Shown in pieces: positions 39,874 through 53,500 of a DNA stretch of 64,000 nt. Origin of the DNA: Rotaria socialis. Its lineage: Eukaryota > Rotifera > Eurotatoria > Philodinida > Philodinidae. The DNA lies in the NCBI GenBank assembly GCA_905331475.1, contig CAJNYU010001722.1, forward strand, positions 62,001-126,000. Reading direction: 5' to 3'. Every line of letters starts with the position of its first letter. Positions within the stretch are counted from its first letter, which is position 1. The notes beneath the pieces were generated by a model that had not been told where the DNA came from, did no database searches, and worked only from the letters and a program-made list of their open reading frames with translations. A program made the position numbers and the translations under genes.

Positions 39874-40689
39874 TTTTTCTTTTCATGTAGCAAATAATTT
39901 ACGAATGACCCTTGTCTAAAGTCAAATAAAATAAAATAAATGCATTCATCAGCTTGATAATAAATTTCAGTAATGAAAGTTTATGTTTCCCATCATAGAG
40001 CTAAAATCTATTGATTTCATTATTTACACACCGCCAATGGCATCATTCCGAACAGAAAAAGAATCAATCTGTCGCATTTTCTCGATTAAGGTCCTCTGGA
40101 TATTTGAAATAGATAATAAAATCTGTTCCATTCAAGCTGACTCACATGGCGTAGTACCATTTGCATCAATGTAACTGAACTCGAAAAGAACGACTTATGC
40201 GTTTGAATCAGTATTTATTCTACTCGCAAGAAACACTTCAAGCTTCAATACAGAACCAAATTTTATTTTAAAAAGTAGTCCGGTAATTCGAAAACGTTTT
40301 GTCATGAATAGTTTGTGATCAATATCTGTACTGTCTATGGATAGGAGATTTTTCAGGTCATAGCCAAGCGACAATAAATATGTTTTGTATAATATTCTAA
40401 TCGAATTTTATTCATCGGGATGAAAAATTCAAGAGACAAGCTACATACTACTCACTTGAGCTTTTAAGAGAAAATTTTCTCTGAAGTATTATGGCTGTTT
40501 TACGATAGATGATGTTCAAATGAACATTGCTCATCTTGAAATAGGCCGTGTGCTTTTAAGAGCCATAATGACAGCACTATAGCTCGTCTTCTTCGGTTTC
40601 TATATATATATATATGCAATATTTTCTCATAGTTATTAAGAGCAGTAACTCAATCAATTTTTTGTCCAATATAATATGTAGGGTGTATT

Positions 40690-41220
40690 CTCGTTTCGTC
40701 GAAAATGAAAATATGACTGTTCTTGTTTCATCGAAAAGATGAAATTGTAATAATATGAGCTAAAATCAAAATGATCATGCTTACAATTCAGCAATATTAT
40801 CACGCCATTTAAAAATTGGTGCATTACCTCCACGGAAAAAATGATTTGTTAATCGAAATGCAAGATTACAAAATTTAGAAGAACGTTTCAAACAAAAAAC
40901 ATTAACATTAGATGAATATCTTACAAAAGTTTCGCAATTAATTGGAATAAAAAAATATTGATTTGTCTTTTTTTATATTCATATTCTCTTATTAGTTTGT
41001 TATTTATGTGTATAAACTTTCTACAAAATAAATTTTTTCAATAAGATTATCTTCACCTGATCAAGCACTACTTTTGATTAGTAGGGGAAAGCATCTTATC
41101 AATTGATATATTCTATTTTCCATCAATTAATTAGGATTCATTTTTTCGACGAAACAAGACTAGAAGAAAAAAACATTTTCGACGAAACAAGAAAATCAAT
41201 TAAGCTTTCGACGAAACGAG
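40690..41220. mobile_element. Putative non-autonomous element with inverted subterminal repeats
   Basis: Copies of one motif lie in opposite orientation on the two sides of a small coding remnant. On the left are CTCGTTTCGTCGAAAATG (40690-40707) and CTTGTTTCATCGAAAAGATG (40722-40741). On the right are TTTCGACGAAACAAG (41144-41158), CATTTTCGACGAAACAAG (41174-41191) and CTTTCGACGAAACGAG (41205-41220). Multiple subterminal repeats facing each other are typical of DNA transposons and their MITEs. No transposase is present and the exact ends and target duplication are not determined. Confidence 0.5.
40792..40962 (+). pseudogene. Broken coding remnant inside the putative element
   Basis: After an acceptor-like CAATTCAG, the frame reads ILSRHLKIGALPPRKK, then an in-frame TGA, then FVNRNARLQNLEERFKQKTL and TLDEYLTKVSQLIGIKKY before TGA. 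The C-terminal half looks like a short helical LEERF...LTLDEYL module, of the kind seen in SHOCT-like tails. AATAAA follows at about 41027. One nonsense codon and no upstream exon mean it is not a working gene as it stands. Confidence 0.4.
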
Positions 41221-42086
41221 ACCTAACCGATGGATATGTACCAATAGAAATATTCTCATTTATTTTGCAGTTGATCCAGAGAGTCAGTGAAACTATAGAA
41301 TGTTATTTAAAAAATATTTACCGAAAGTAGAAATACTCTTAAATAGCAAGATGATTATGCAGGGTAAAGGTACCATCTTTGAGATATTAATCTCTCGTAG
41401 GAATTACTCAGCTTAAAAACGTCGACTACAATGAATTTATCTAGGTTATATTGAGAACAAAATTTTTGTTGTTTTAGGTTAATCCAATTATAAATATATG
41501 GAAACAAACATGTACAATTTTCATTTAAAAAATGAGCGAAGAAAATAAATCCATCTGTTTTTCTCTTCAAAAAAATAAACTAACAATACTAATTTTCCGA
41601 TTAAAATATTTATTGAACAAACGACCGATACCAATTCCAGAACACTCAACAATAATATAATATTTATCATACTTTTTAGAAGTTAACCTTTAAAACTACA
41701 GGAAAGCGTTACTCCGGTGGAGTTTCTAAATTTTCATTTCATATTTGTTAAAAATTTTACAATTCACTGAAAAAGATTCTTTTTCGTTCACATGAAAATA
41801 AACGTTTATTTTACTACTGACACTTCCGGTAAACAAATAACAACAGCGCTTTATTTATTTTTCGCATTTTTACTCCTACTCATTGTATAGAGCGACATTC
41901 ATCGTCAGTTGGTTGCCTAGAAAAATAGCAGAACTAGCAGCAATAACAATGGATGTTGACGACGGATGAGTTGCATGCGCAAGAGAATGCACATCTAGGA
42001 TTGCCGTTCAGAACACGCACCACAGAACGAGAAAAAAAACGAGCAAAGAAAAAAAAACGGAATCTAACCACTAGTATTTTTTTTAG

Positions 42087-42295
42087 AAAGCTCTTCTACC
42101 ATTATTGTCGATCCTGTTTCCCCTACCATTCCTACCGCTACTATTGTGGCCGCCGACGTCGATAAAACGGAAAATAGAAATGAGAAACTCACATTTCTTG
42201 TTGTCGACAGTAGAACCACAAGCTCTAACAAGAACATTCCATCAGTAGTGATAGTCATAAACGACAACAAAATAATAACTCGAAATGCTTTATGA
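42087..42295 (+). CDS. Orphan exon of an unresolved gene
   Basis: A strong acceptor (AGTATTTTTTTTAG) opens a phase-1 frame that reads SSSTIIVDPVSPTIPTATIV and then KTENRNEKLTFLVVDSRTTS, ending at TGA 42293-42295. Composition is like that of the disordered proteins nearby. No matching donor upstream was found. The exon may instead end at a GTAGTG donor (after IPS) and continue to an acceptor at about 42321 (QQQISLMEYNGEHSFQHY, donor GTATGA). It could be an upstream exon of the gene at 43759. The frame is not resolved. Confidence 0.3.
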
Positions 42296-43758
42296 GACAT
42301 AAAAAGAAAGTATATTTTCAGCAGCAACAAATTTCCCTAATGGAATACAACGGTGAACATTCATTTCAACATTATGTATGATCAAATCTTATTCAGGTAA
42401 ATACTTTCTTTTGCTTTTTTCTCTTCGTGAAAACATGCTGTTCACAGAGAAAAAAAGAACCAAACGAATAGGATATTTACTTGTTTGCGTCATTTTTACA
42501 GCGCAAAAAAATACTCCATAAACTAACTTCCTTTTTTTCTCTTTTGAATAATATAATTATTCTAATTTGAATATTTATGGTCACGATGAACAATGAAATC
42601 AAGCGCAATACATTTTTTTCGAGGTTTCACGAAGAAGAAAAAAAGATATTCTTGACATTGATCTCGAATACTTTTTGTACGTGCACTTGTATATGCGCTA
42701 CGTGTCGCTAACGTATAGATTCTGAATGGCTATCAAACTGAAAATAGGGTCTGTTCTTTTTCTTTTTTTGTTTCTTGGATAGAATGACGTCTCGAAAAAA
42801 AAAGATAATGCCAGCACAGAACAGATGGAGTCATAATTACGCTTTCTTTTTTTTTTTAGGATCATTCTGCATCATGAAATTGTTCTCCACAAAATAATAA
42901 TTAAGAATATAATAGAATATCACCTTAGTACCGAAATGAATTCGAAATAGTTCAACTTACTGAGCTACTATATAATTTGGTGGAAATTTTACTACTAAAA
43001 AACATCTGAACATAGAATTATTCGTTGTAAGTCTCGCTCATCTTGACTGACATTGTGTTACATCTCTATATTTACGAAAGATGAAAGATTTTTGTATCCT
43101 GTTATATTAATTATTTATTTAAGACCTTTTTCTGACGTTAATCGAGCTTAGTATCTTAGTTTGATTAGATGTTCACGATAGTCATGACTTAGAAAGCAAA
43201 AGCGTTTTTGTTTCATGAAGAAGATGATACACTGGAACATTTTCAAAGTTCTTGCTTTTTTGTGAATAATATTTAAAAAATTGCCATCAAGGCGCTTCCT
43301 ATAATCGATTTGTGCTCTGCTCGAAGTTAAAACGCCTGACAATGACCACATATTTATATGCACAGCTGCTTCTTTTTCTCACCATGTCTCAATAACAAAT
43401 ACCATCATATCCACCTTCGCTGATTCATCTTCCAACGCATTTTTTTAATGTTAAATTGAATGCTTTTTTCTCGTTTCTTTCTTCTTTAAATAGACCCATT
43501 GGAATATAAAGGAGAACAAGGCATCGATTAATCATCATTAATAGACAATATATATATATGCGAGGTTTATATACATAGATTGACTAAAGAAACGGTATAG
43601 CGCCGCATGCACACCTGCTTCAATTCACTACACAATGATTACTACTTATCTCTTTTAACCCTGTTCCTTTCTTTTTTCTCTTTCTTTTTAGAAAGCCAGT
43701 TTCAAACATTCATTCGATATTTAAAAAAATAGTTTCTTAAGACGCATTCGTCTTAACC

Positions 43759-46300
43759 ATGAGTGACGAAAATCATGACCCATCTTCAAGTCCACTACCA
43801 GAAAAACTACGTCCAAAACCTGTTGATGCCAAATCGGCAGCTGCCTCATCATTAATATCATCATCAGATAGTCCAAAATCAGCAACGATAAACAATGTTT
43901 CACAACGATTACCTTCAACTTCAGTTGAAGTATCTGTTGGCGATATTTTATCAACAGACGATAAACGTGCATCGGTTAGTGTTCTTAAACATCAGCCACG
44001 TTATTCATCATCATCGGGTTCATCATCGGAATTCGGCGATATGGATGAAAGTACATTTACGGTGACACATAAAATGGATCTTGGCGAAGCAACACGTGAA
44101 TTAACACGTTTATTACATATTGGCAATGATAGTTCATCGAGTGAAATACATTTAAATCCTGATGCACCAGATTTTACACCTATTGAATTCTCTCCTACCT
44201 ATCGTTCTGAATTAGCTCCGGGACATTTAAATCGACGTTCGACACAACTGGACCATCATCATTATCGTCATTTACGTTCACGTTATTATTCGGAATCATT
44301 TCCTTCAATACCAACTGGTACCTCGACAATACGACCGTTACTTTCACTTATGCCACAACAATTTCCATATAATCGATCTTCATGGAATTCGACAAATCAA
44401 TCACCATCAGCATCTAATTCTTGGTGGCAAAACGAATATAATAATTCGCCAAGTTCAGCATCATCTTATCATTCCAGATCGGCCTATTCACCTTTAATGC
44501 CACCATTAACAGATGACACTGTTTTTCCTCATAGACATCCGTCGAAACGACAACGAGTACATTCAAGTCGAACTTTTGTTTTTCCAAATCAAATGAACGA
44601 CCATAGACAACGTTCACATTCCGGTCCTGAAACACCTTTACAAGTACCACCGTCACATCTCACTGGTATTCATTCATTAACAAAAATAATGATTGATATT
44701 TTACGAACGATTGATCCCATACCAATACCAGAAGAACAACAACAAAAACGAGAATCAACAGCAAATGCATCTTCTCAACAAGAGACAAATCGACGACAAT
44801 CAAGTTCTTCTTATCAACGACATCCACACCAACACCAACAACAACAACAGAATCGAAATGAATCTGTTGAATCAGAAGATGTCTTTGCTAATGATGAAAT
44901 ACCAACAATAACTGCATCGCTCAACAAAAAATCAGGTAATATATAAATTCTCGGTAAATTGATGTAATCATTACGTTTATCGAATAACTTTTTCCAGCTA
45001 ATATAAGATTGAAAGCCGGAGTATTAAACTTCTATCAATATGATTTATAAATATGCGCCTGTTTATTCTATTATCGACATCTGACGATACTTGTTTTGCT
45101 TACATCATATTCACCATTGATTGGATTCTAAGTGCATTGTATAAATATCCAAAGCATTAGCCTTGACTCTTAATTATAAATTATTATGGATCATAACAAT
45201 CCTTGAATTTTTATACGACGAATAAGAAATAGAATCTATTGAGAACAAGAAAAAAAATGCGACCGACACAACTACCACATATCTATCAATTGACAAGCAT
45301 ACATATTTGTCACGAATTAATCCTTCTAACACGCTGAGAATATACAGAAGCATAATACGTGCAATTTTTTATTAGCAATTATACAGTAGGCATAGAAAAG
45401 ATCATGTTTCATTGTATTAAATATATATATATGACTGCATATGCATATTATTTCTTGAATAGGGTCACAATATTTTTCTCATAGCGTATTGTACTTTATA
45501 ATTAGAAAGTATGAACATGTAGTAAAAGAGATTATTGACAAATAGAAACTCATATTGATAAATGAAACAGTCTATTTATCGGCATAAATGGTTTTTACTA
45601 CAACCGATTATACCATCAATCAAATTTACTTTATTCGACAGGACTTGAGATCAAAATGCATGACACTAGTCAATTGCTGTCCTTGTTCAAAATGACTCGT
45701 AAATGTATATATCCTCGCGTCTGGATACTATAACTGAATGATAGAGGTGTCAAAAGAAATGATGATGTATAGAAAAAAAAGCATCGATGCGTAAAACCCA
45801 AACGATATACACGTAACTAGTAGCTTCTTGTCAATTACAATTATCACTTATGTTTCTATTTACTTTTCAACGTAATCATTGAAAATCATATGTAAAATGT
45901 ATTTTATTATTTAAAAAAAATCATATCTTATGATGTAATCAATTTTTATTTATAAATAAAAATTCAAAGTATTTTATTTATTATTAATTGGTAATAACGA
46001 TATTTTTCGATGCCTACGTTTTTTTCTGTTGTGCATACGGGAAACAATTATGTATATAAATATTTTTTCTTTGTCTAATATTTAGATGTATCCAATGAGC
46101 AAAAAGCTTCTCCATCGAAAATTACAAATGATAATGAACAGAAACTAATATCACCAATAACCGCAAATGACATTGACGTGAATGATGCTTCGAAAAATTC
46201 TGCAGTTGATGAATCATATTATGAAGCTGTTACAAATCAAGAGCCATCCACGCCTACGATCGTGTCGAGTTTATCAACTGCTGCTCCCACGACTGACTAA
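43759..46300 (+). CDS. Disordered protein with a canonical PAM2 (PABP-binding) motif (2 exons, 463 aa)
   Basis: Exons 43759-44935 and 46086-46300 join in phase 1 (1392 nt). The start is the ATG of MSDENHDPSSS, after a pyrimidine-rich, intron-like leader, so an untranslated 5' exon is possible. Residues 132-141 read LNPDAPDFTP (44152-44181), which fits the PAM2 consensus LNPxAxxFxP that docks on the MLLE domain of poly(A)-binding protein; known carriers include ataxin-2, PAIP1/2 and TOB proteins. An acidic helix-like part comes just before it (DESTFTVTHKMDLGEATREL). The rest is Ser/Tyr/Arg/His-rich with Gln runs near residue 360, a low-complexity make-up common in RNA-granule proteins. No RNA-binding domain is visible. 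The likely role is mRNA translation or turnover through PABP (inference). A 1.15-kb intron separates the short acidic last exon. Confidence 0.8.
44152..44181 (+). other. PAM2 motif (LNPDAPDFTP)
   Basis: All anchor positions of the PAM2 consensus are present: Leu, Asn, Pro, Ala, Phe and the final Pro. Aromatic Phe at the key pocket position argues for real MLLE binding. Confidence 0.8.
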
Positions 46301-47592
46301 CTTGATACATAGACATATTTTATTTGTTGAATAACTATTGGATACATCATGTTTATCAACTTTATTGATATAATTAAAGTCAAGTGTAATGATGAAGTTT
46401 GCGCATCAGCCACTGACTAATATTCCTTTATATTAACTAGAATTTATGCACCTTTTTGCTTTCTCATTCTATTCGAAAGCATTTTTTTGTGGGTGTCAAT
46501 GTTCGTTGTATTTTTTTTTCGTCTTCTCTGATTGAAACCTTTCAATGAAGAAAACGACAAAGTAAATTTCAATAATTCATGAGAATATCTCTGTCACACA
46601 AAAAAAGAACCTCTGAGTAAGAATGACAAACAACTAAAGCAATTTTCGAATTAGCTTCGTTCTTTGTTGTCTTTTATGCAGTAAAGTAAACATTTGACAT
46701 TATTATCACATCAAAAATCAATAGATTTTAAAATTCAAGGGAAAAATTTTCTTTCGTTTGGCGACTAATGGCTATATTATGCCGCTAGGATATGAGTGTT
46801 TATAATAATAATAATAATAAGAATAGTAATATCATTGATAATATGACGAAGAAAAAAAAGCGGCTTATCAGAACGAAAGAAGTGAGTCTGGAAGAAGAGG
46901 AAAAAAAATAGAAATTACGCATTTGGCTTCAATGATATTTCACATGAGAAAGAATGCAACAGATGATGGTGATGCTGATGATGCTAGCGCTAAAAAGCTA
47001 ACAAACAGCGCATGAATACTAATGGACATACTCTTCGTGAGATATAGGCGCCTACTCGTAAGGATGCAGAGTATGCAACAAAAAAAAGAACAAAAAAAAA
47101 AAGAAAGAAATCCGACGAGAATGAAGAAGAAAAAATAACAACTGAAATATTACTGGGAAAAAAAATTCCAACATCACCAATGCAAATGGATCAACAGTAA
47201 AAATGCAAACCGCCGGTTCTTTTTCCTCGTGTCAGTAATACTATTGACATGTCAACTAAAGCCGTTAATACAACTTTTGTTACAAATATTGACATCATTG
47301 CTAGCCCTAAGAACAACAATCGAGATGAGCAATATACATAAATAGCATTGAATGCCAAGGAAAGGACAGCCGTGAAGACAGAAAATTCTGACGATCATCG
47401 CGAAAATCAAGGAGGCCGAAAGAAAGGTAGAAGAGAAAAGAGAAAAAACTATGTTAAGAGAGCATCGCCAAAGAGAGAACAAGAGAGACAGAGAGAAGAA
47501 GAAAAAAAAAAGAAAAGGAAACAAATAAAAATACTGATTCAGTTACGTCGCTTACAACCAAACCATACTACTGTTTGAGCGTCAACGATTCA
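46301..47592. other. Intergenic, low-complexity region
   Basis: AT-rich sequence with an (ATA)n run at 46801-46820 and purine-rich stretches (AAG/GAA) from about 46840 to 47530. A long Lys/Arg/Glu reading frame at 47348-47578 comes from the purine bias and lacks an ATG. It is probably promoter and 5' UTR of the giant gene. Confidence 0.45.
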
Positions 47593-50500
47593 ATGGAGAA
47601 TCGTGTCTCCTCATCCTTCAATAATAACAATAAGAATGAAAATATTTCTTTATCGAATAATAGTTCAACTTGCACGACAAATTCTAATTCAACACGTCAT
47701 CGCTGTTGTGAATATGAATCCTCATATCCATCAATGAGCCGCTATCGTACATCATTATCGTCATCGCCATATCGTAAAATTCATTACTTAGATGATTCCG
47801 ATGAAGAAATAATCAATGAAGAAATTATTGACATAACAAACATCGATCATTACCCAACATTAATTGAGCGTTGGGGTGATGACGCAAAAACGATTATCAA
47901 ACATGATGGAGAATTTATCATTGAAGATTATGTAGAGTTCGAAGAAACTGAACCGACAATAATGGAAGAAATTTCCTATGAAATTATTTATTCAGATGGT
48001 CAAATTAAATCAACCAGAGAAGTTCAGCATTCGTATGTTGAAGCTCGAAATTTTTCTAAAATTAAAAAACGACGTATAAAACGTAAACGTTCAAAGTTAG
48101 AAAGTCATTCGACTGATATTAATGAACGAGCCGCACAATTGCTTGATGAAATGCGTAATTTATCAAGTGAAATTGATTCAATGATTCAAACTACCAATAA
48201 AATTAGTAATTCAAATAATGACTTATCCGGTGATAATGATGAAATAACAACAATTAATCGAGCGGCTGAAAATATAATTAAAAACGGCTTAAATGAAAAT
48301 TCTAAAACTATTCCTAACCACAGTAAGTTGCTCGACTTGGTTTTCTTCTCCGGTATATTTCTGACAGGCTCAAGGAAAAAGAAAAAAGAAAGGGAAACTC
48401 CCATGACATAGTAATATTTAATTATGTCGAATGAACATGATCATAGAACAGTCGTTCTATTGTAGAAGGCTTAGTGTATAAGCGAAAATTGATATAAAAT
48501 GAGTTTTCAAGTACTTCTTTCTTCCAAGGTTTTCTAATCCGAATAAGATTAGCGCAATATTGAACACTGGTAAATGTTAACATTTTGCACATATTTATAT
48601 ATATATATATATATATATGTATCGATTGCGATTTCTATCGAGGAAACATTATAAAGTAGTAATCCTATTTTAATCAATAAACCACAATGCATTGTTGATT
48701 ATGTCAAGATTTGATGTTTGATAACATCAAAAGTTTATCGCGTTGAAAATGTTAAATAGCATCATTTTTTGCGAATAAAAAAAGTATTTCAAGGGCTAAA
48801 TGCTTAATTAAATATCGAAATAATTATAAAACTACGAGCGATAATTAACCTTGCAACAAAAAAAACTTATCGATGCATGGCATCCCTCAAAAATCATTAT
48901 TGAGAAGAATTTTCGTTTTGAACCTTCAAGAACAACATTTGAATTGATTGATTCAGACTGTCATTGTATATATTACACGCCAATCGCCATGATATGTTTT
49001 TTTTTTATGCAAATCAACTCGACTTTTTTCTCTACTAAAACATAGAATGATAGCAATCAAAAAGATCAATCGGTTTTTTCCCTGTTTATTCATGTTACAA
49101 TTATTTCTCGGTTAGATAAAAAATCTGAATATTCCTTTTCCTTTTACAGGTAATGATTGTTCCAATATCGAGATAATGGGTAACGAGACATTATTTTCTG
49201 TCAATGAACAAATCTCATTACAATCTCATAATTCAAATAAACAAAAACCACGATATCAAAGGGATCTTATTCCACAAAGAGTAGACGACGATGAAAAAAC
49301 TCGTCAATCATATTTACTTGTAAAAAATGAACATCATATTTTACATAATGACCACGTCACGAACTCACTAGCACAATCATCAATCAACGATGATCATGAA
49401 AACATGTTAGAATTCAGATTACAATCGGCAGACTCGGAGTCGAATCTAGAAAAAGTACATTTTTTTTCCATCTATTAGATCAACTATTCAGAATACAAAC
49501 TCGATTTTATGTTCTCTCTAGAAACCATCAGCTCAACAGCAAGTACAATCAATTGAAAATGATACTCAATCAACAATAACAATTGAACGTAATTTCGGTC
49601 AAGATCAACAATCTTTTATTATCCAAACCAACGAATCAATATCAAATATTGATTCTCAGAATGCAATTTCATCAAATCAACTAAAGTATGTCAATAAAAC
49701 TTCTAGGATATTCTTATTTAACTTATCTTTATTTTCGAAGCAAAAACATCGACGCCGACAGTTGTAATGATTCAACGATGGAAACCTATGAAGTTACCAT
49801 CGAATTTGAAAAAGAACAAATAAGTGATCAATCATTCATTCGTTCTCAAATAGATCGTGAATATAGACTTTCCAACTCAAACAGTACGCCGTCTGTCATG
49901 GAAACAAAACAAGACGAATTCAAACACTCATCCTCGACTGAAATTGATGCTAATACTCTTGCAACATCACTCAATCTTCAATCTTCATCCGACAATTTTG
50001 CCAAGTAAAGTTTTCCTTTTATGTCGTTCTGTTTTATTTTTTTCAAGATTCTTTTTAGAAAACAAAGTCCGACATCGACCAGCTTCGTCGCTCAAGAAGA
50101 AAACGAACCTGAACGTCTTTCATCAATCAACCATACAATGGAAACATTTGCTCAAACACAAAAACCATTCCTTCGCTCTTCTATTGACAGTAATCAACAA
50201 GGATCGACTATGAATACTACGCAAGATGAAACTATCGAGCACTCGTCAGATGTTTGTACTGATAAACTTCGTCAGATTGGAACTACTTACTTTCCATCGA
50301 TCGATAACGCTCGAGAAATAATCGAAGAAACAGCAAACGATTCCATCAATCAAACTCCTCTGATATCAACACTACTGACAAGTATTGACGATAATATCAC
50401 GACAACACTTCTATCAAACGAGGTTTTATCAGATTCTCCAGTCGACAATGCTCAATTTTCTATTCGAAATATTATTTCAAATGAATCAGAATTATTAAGA

Positions 50501-53500
50501 TCAACTCATCAAGACGAATCATTCAATGATATTGATACAAAATCTTTTTCGTCATCTCAATCAATAAAATTTCACGATATAAATACTGACAGTTTTTCAG
50601 ACCCATGTAATAATCTTCAACAATACGCGGACATGAATACAGCTGATCTAATTACAACTGATTCATGTTATTCAACACATGATTTATCATCGTCTTCAAC
50701 AGAATCTTTTACTGCTGATTCATCATTCAAAACAGACTTTCAAGATTGGAATCAAAGTGAATATTTCATAACTCGTAATATCGAACCCATATCATCAGAA
50801 TTTCCTTCTGTTGATATTGAAGAGTCAGATAAGAAAACAGAAACATCTGATTTAACAAGAATTTATTTTGAATTACAAGAACAACGTAATAATGCACCTT
50901 TACATGTTTATCAAGAAAAATCGAATGATAATCATATTGGTTTAAAATCATTTCCACACGTTACAAATCTATTATCAACAGAATATCATCGAGTATTCGG
51001 TGTATCTAATGATATTATAAATACAGTTAGTGATATAACGAAATCTGTTGATGTAACATTTCAATCAAAGGATTCCAATGAAAACAAATCCATTGTGATC
51101 GATGATAATCAATCAATTATTCCAGGTGTTACATCAAATCTTCAATTAGATTTTCGATATTCTTCACTATTAAATCGAGTAGATACTTTAATACAACCGC
51201 TTCTTAATTCACTATCTATTAATGAAAATGAATCAATATTAGCAAATACTCAACCATTGAATGAACGCAGCGATGCCCGTATGGACTACGTTAATATACT
51301 TGATAAAGCTACAAACAGCGACCAAAACGTTCTCAAATCATCACACAATAATGAATCTATAAGTCAAAAAAATATTTTATCAAACGACACGACACCTATC
51401 CGATCATCGAATCAATCGCAAATAGAATCAAATATTATTTCAAGCCAACAAACAAAAACATCGATGGATGACAAGATTTCTGATGTCACAGAGCAGATAC
51501 AAAATCGTATCGAAAATATTCGGCATAATACAGAATCGATAGAACAGAAAGACATCACAACAGCTTCATCTGCATTCAAATTTAACAACGCAGTAATGCC
51601 AACCCCTGAATCGATTATTACACCATCGGCAGAAACAAAAATAAAAATAGGCGACGAGCAAAATCAGCAATCAACAACAGAATTGTTCGTTCGGGCGAAA
51701 GATTTTCTACCAGCGGCGCTTCTATCGAGCACGCCAAACGCGACACATAAAGAACCTCTTCAACCAATAGAGAAAAAGCAAAAACAAGATGAAGCTGTCA
51801 GAAAAATTGTTGATGTAAATGATTCATCAAGTACTGTTACCGAACCTACAGATGGTCTTGATCATATGTCCTCCATTAGACAACAACCTCTGTCGATATC
51901 TAATTATTCGGATAATAATAAATTGCAAAACACATTGACTGGCACGGAAAGAACTGATGACAATACGCAAGGGCAACCGAATCGAAACATAGAACAGTCT
52001 TTGATCCCAAAATGTTCTTCCTGTGAAAATCAATCGATGATAGTCGATCCTGGGTACGATTGTTTTTCTTCCATACAGTCAACATCAACTCGTGATCAGC
52101 AAAAACAAGATAAAACCGGCGACAAATCGTCAGACCAAAAATTCCCAACTATGTATGACGATTACCCTTGGTACTCAAGTTATTATACAATTGTTGATGC
52201 CGAAACAAAATTGACTCGATTATATAAACAATTCAATTTCATAAATACGCAACAGGAACGTTCTCCGACCACAGTTCATATTCAGTCTGATTTCGACAAC
52301 GCACAGGAGCCGAATGATGATAGATTTCATGTTGTACAACGACGCAAACGTGTATCTTCATCAACAACACATACACACAATGAACAATCAACGAACACAA
52401 TACTTAGTCCAGATATTGATTTGGAACCAGTCATTCTTCGTGGACACCCAGGTGTACCCATAGCCACAGGTCCGATCATTTCACAAACTACAGACACGGT
52501 TAACAAGAAAAAACATAAGAAAAAGAAGAAAGATGACAAGGAAACGATTTTCTTCGATGCGCCTGAATTTGTACCATCCGATGTTAATCAAGAACAAAAT
52601 AATAAATCCCACATTACCGAGCAACTTGCATCGATGCCTATTGATTCAAATAAAGATGAATCACAAAAAGAATCAAATGAAACTGCACAAACTACAGACA
52701 AAGCGCAAGATGAATGTCAGAACAAAAGCTCAAGTCAAAATACACAACTTATGTCTGATTTCATAGATAAACAACAACAACAACAACAACAACCTTCTCC
52801 GATCACAGTTAATATTCAATCGGAACTTAATGAAAACGTCTCAATACATAATCGCGTATTAGACAAGTCAAGCGAACAGGACGATGGTGAATTTCATGTT
52901 GTACAAAGGCGTAAACGTATACCGTCATCAAACACACAAACACAAGTTATCCCAACAACTAACACAACATTTAGTCCAGATATTGATCTTGAACCAGTCG
53001 TTCTTCATGGAAATCCAGGTGTATCAATAGTCGTTCCAGCTTTGGTTTTACAACCCGCAGACACCGTTAGCAAGAAGAAACATAAGAAAAAGAAGAGAGA
53101 TCAAAAAGAAACATTTTTTTTCGATGCGCCTGAATTCGTAGCATCTGATGTTACCAAACAACAAAATGATAAGTTACACTCTGAATTAGTAGAAAGAGTT
53201 TCTTCAAACAGTACTCAAACAATAAATTCATCTGATGTTATTGCCGAAACTGCATCTGTCCAGGACAATAAATCACCGGTAACACACAATTTGTTGTTAA
53301 TATCTAGTGATTCCAATAATCACAAATCTCAAGAAAAATTCAATGAATCAGTACAAGTTATCGACAATAACCAAGAACATATAGATCAAAACGCACAACA
53401 ATCTTTGACCTCTAAAAATTCTTGTTATTCACAACAACCGAAAATAGCCGATTCTGAATGTCAACATCTTTCTTCTATACATCAAACGTCAATTATTGAT

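Larger units (their letters stand above)
39874..43758. other. Gene-poor region with mobile-element and orphan-exon traces
   Basis: Apart from the element at 40690-41220 and the orphan exon at 42087-42295 (listed separately), I see no supported gene. A coding-like run of about 30 codons (about 40490-40580, reading DDVQMNIAHLEIGRVLLRAI before TAG) may be another decayed exon. The rest is AT-rich with short TA repeats (about 40602, 43549). Confidence 0.4.

Noticed and set aside
47348-47578. Lys/Arg/Glu-rich open frame upstream of the giant gene
   Set aside because: It has no ATG and results from purine-rich low-complexity sequence.
48851-49045. Open frame reading LIDAWHPSKIIIEKNFRFEP in intron 1 of the giant gene
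   Set aside because: Composition is somewhat protein-like, but there is no start codon or usable donor; it was not included as an exon.
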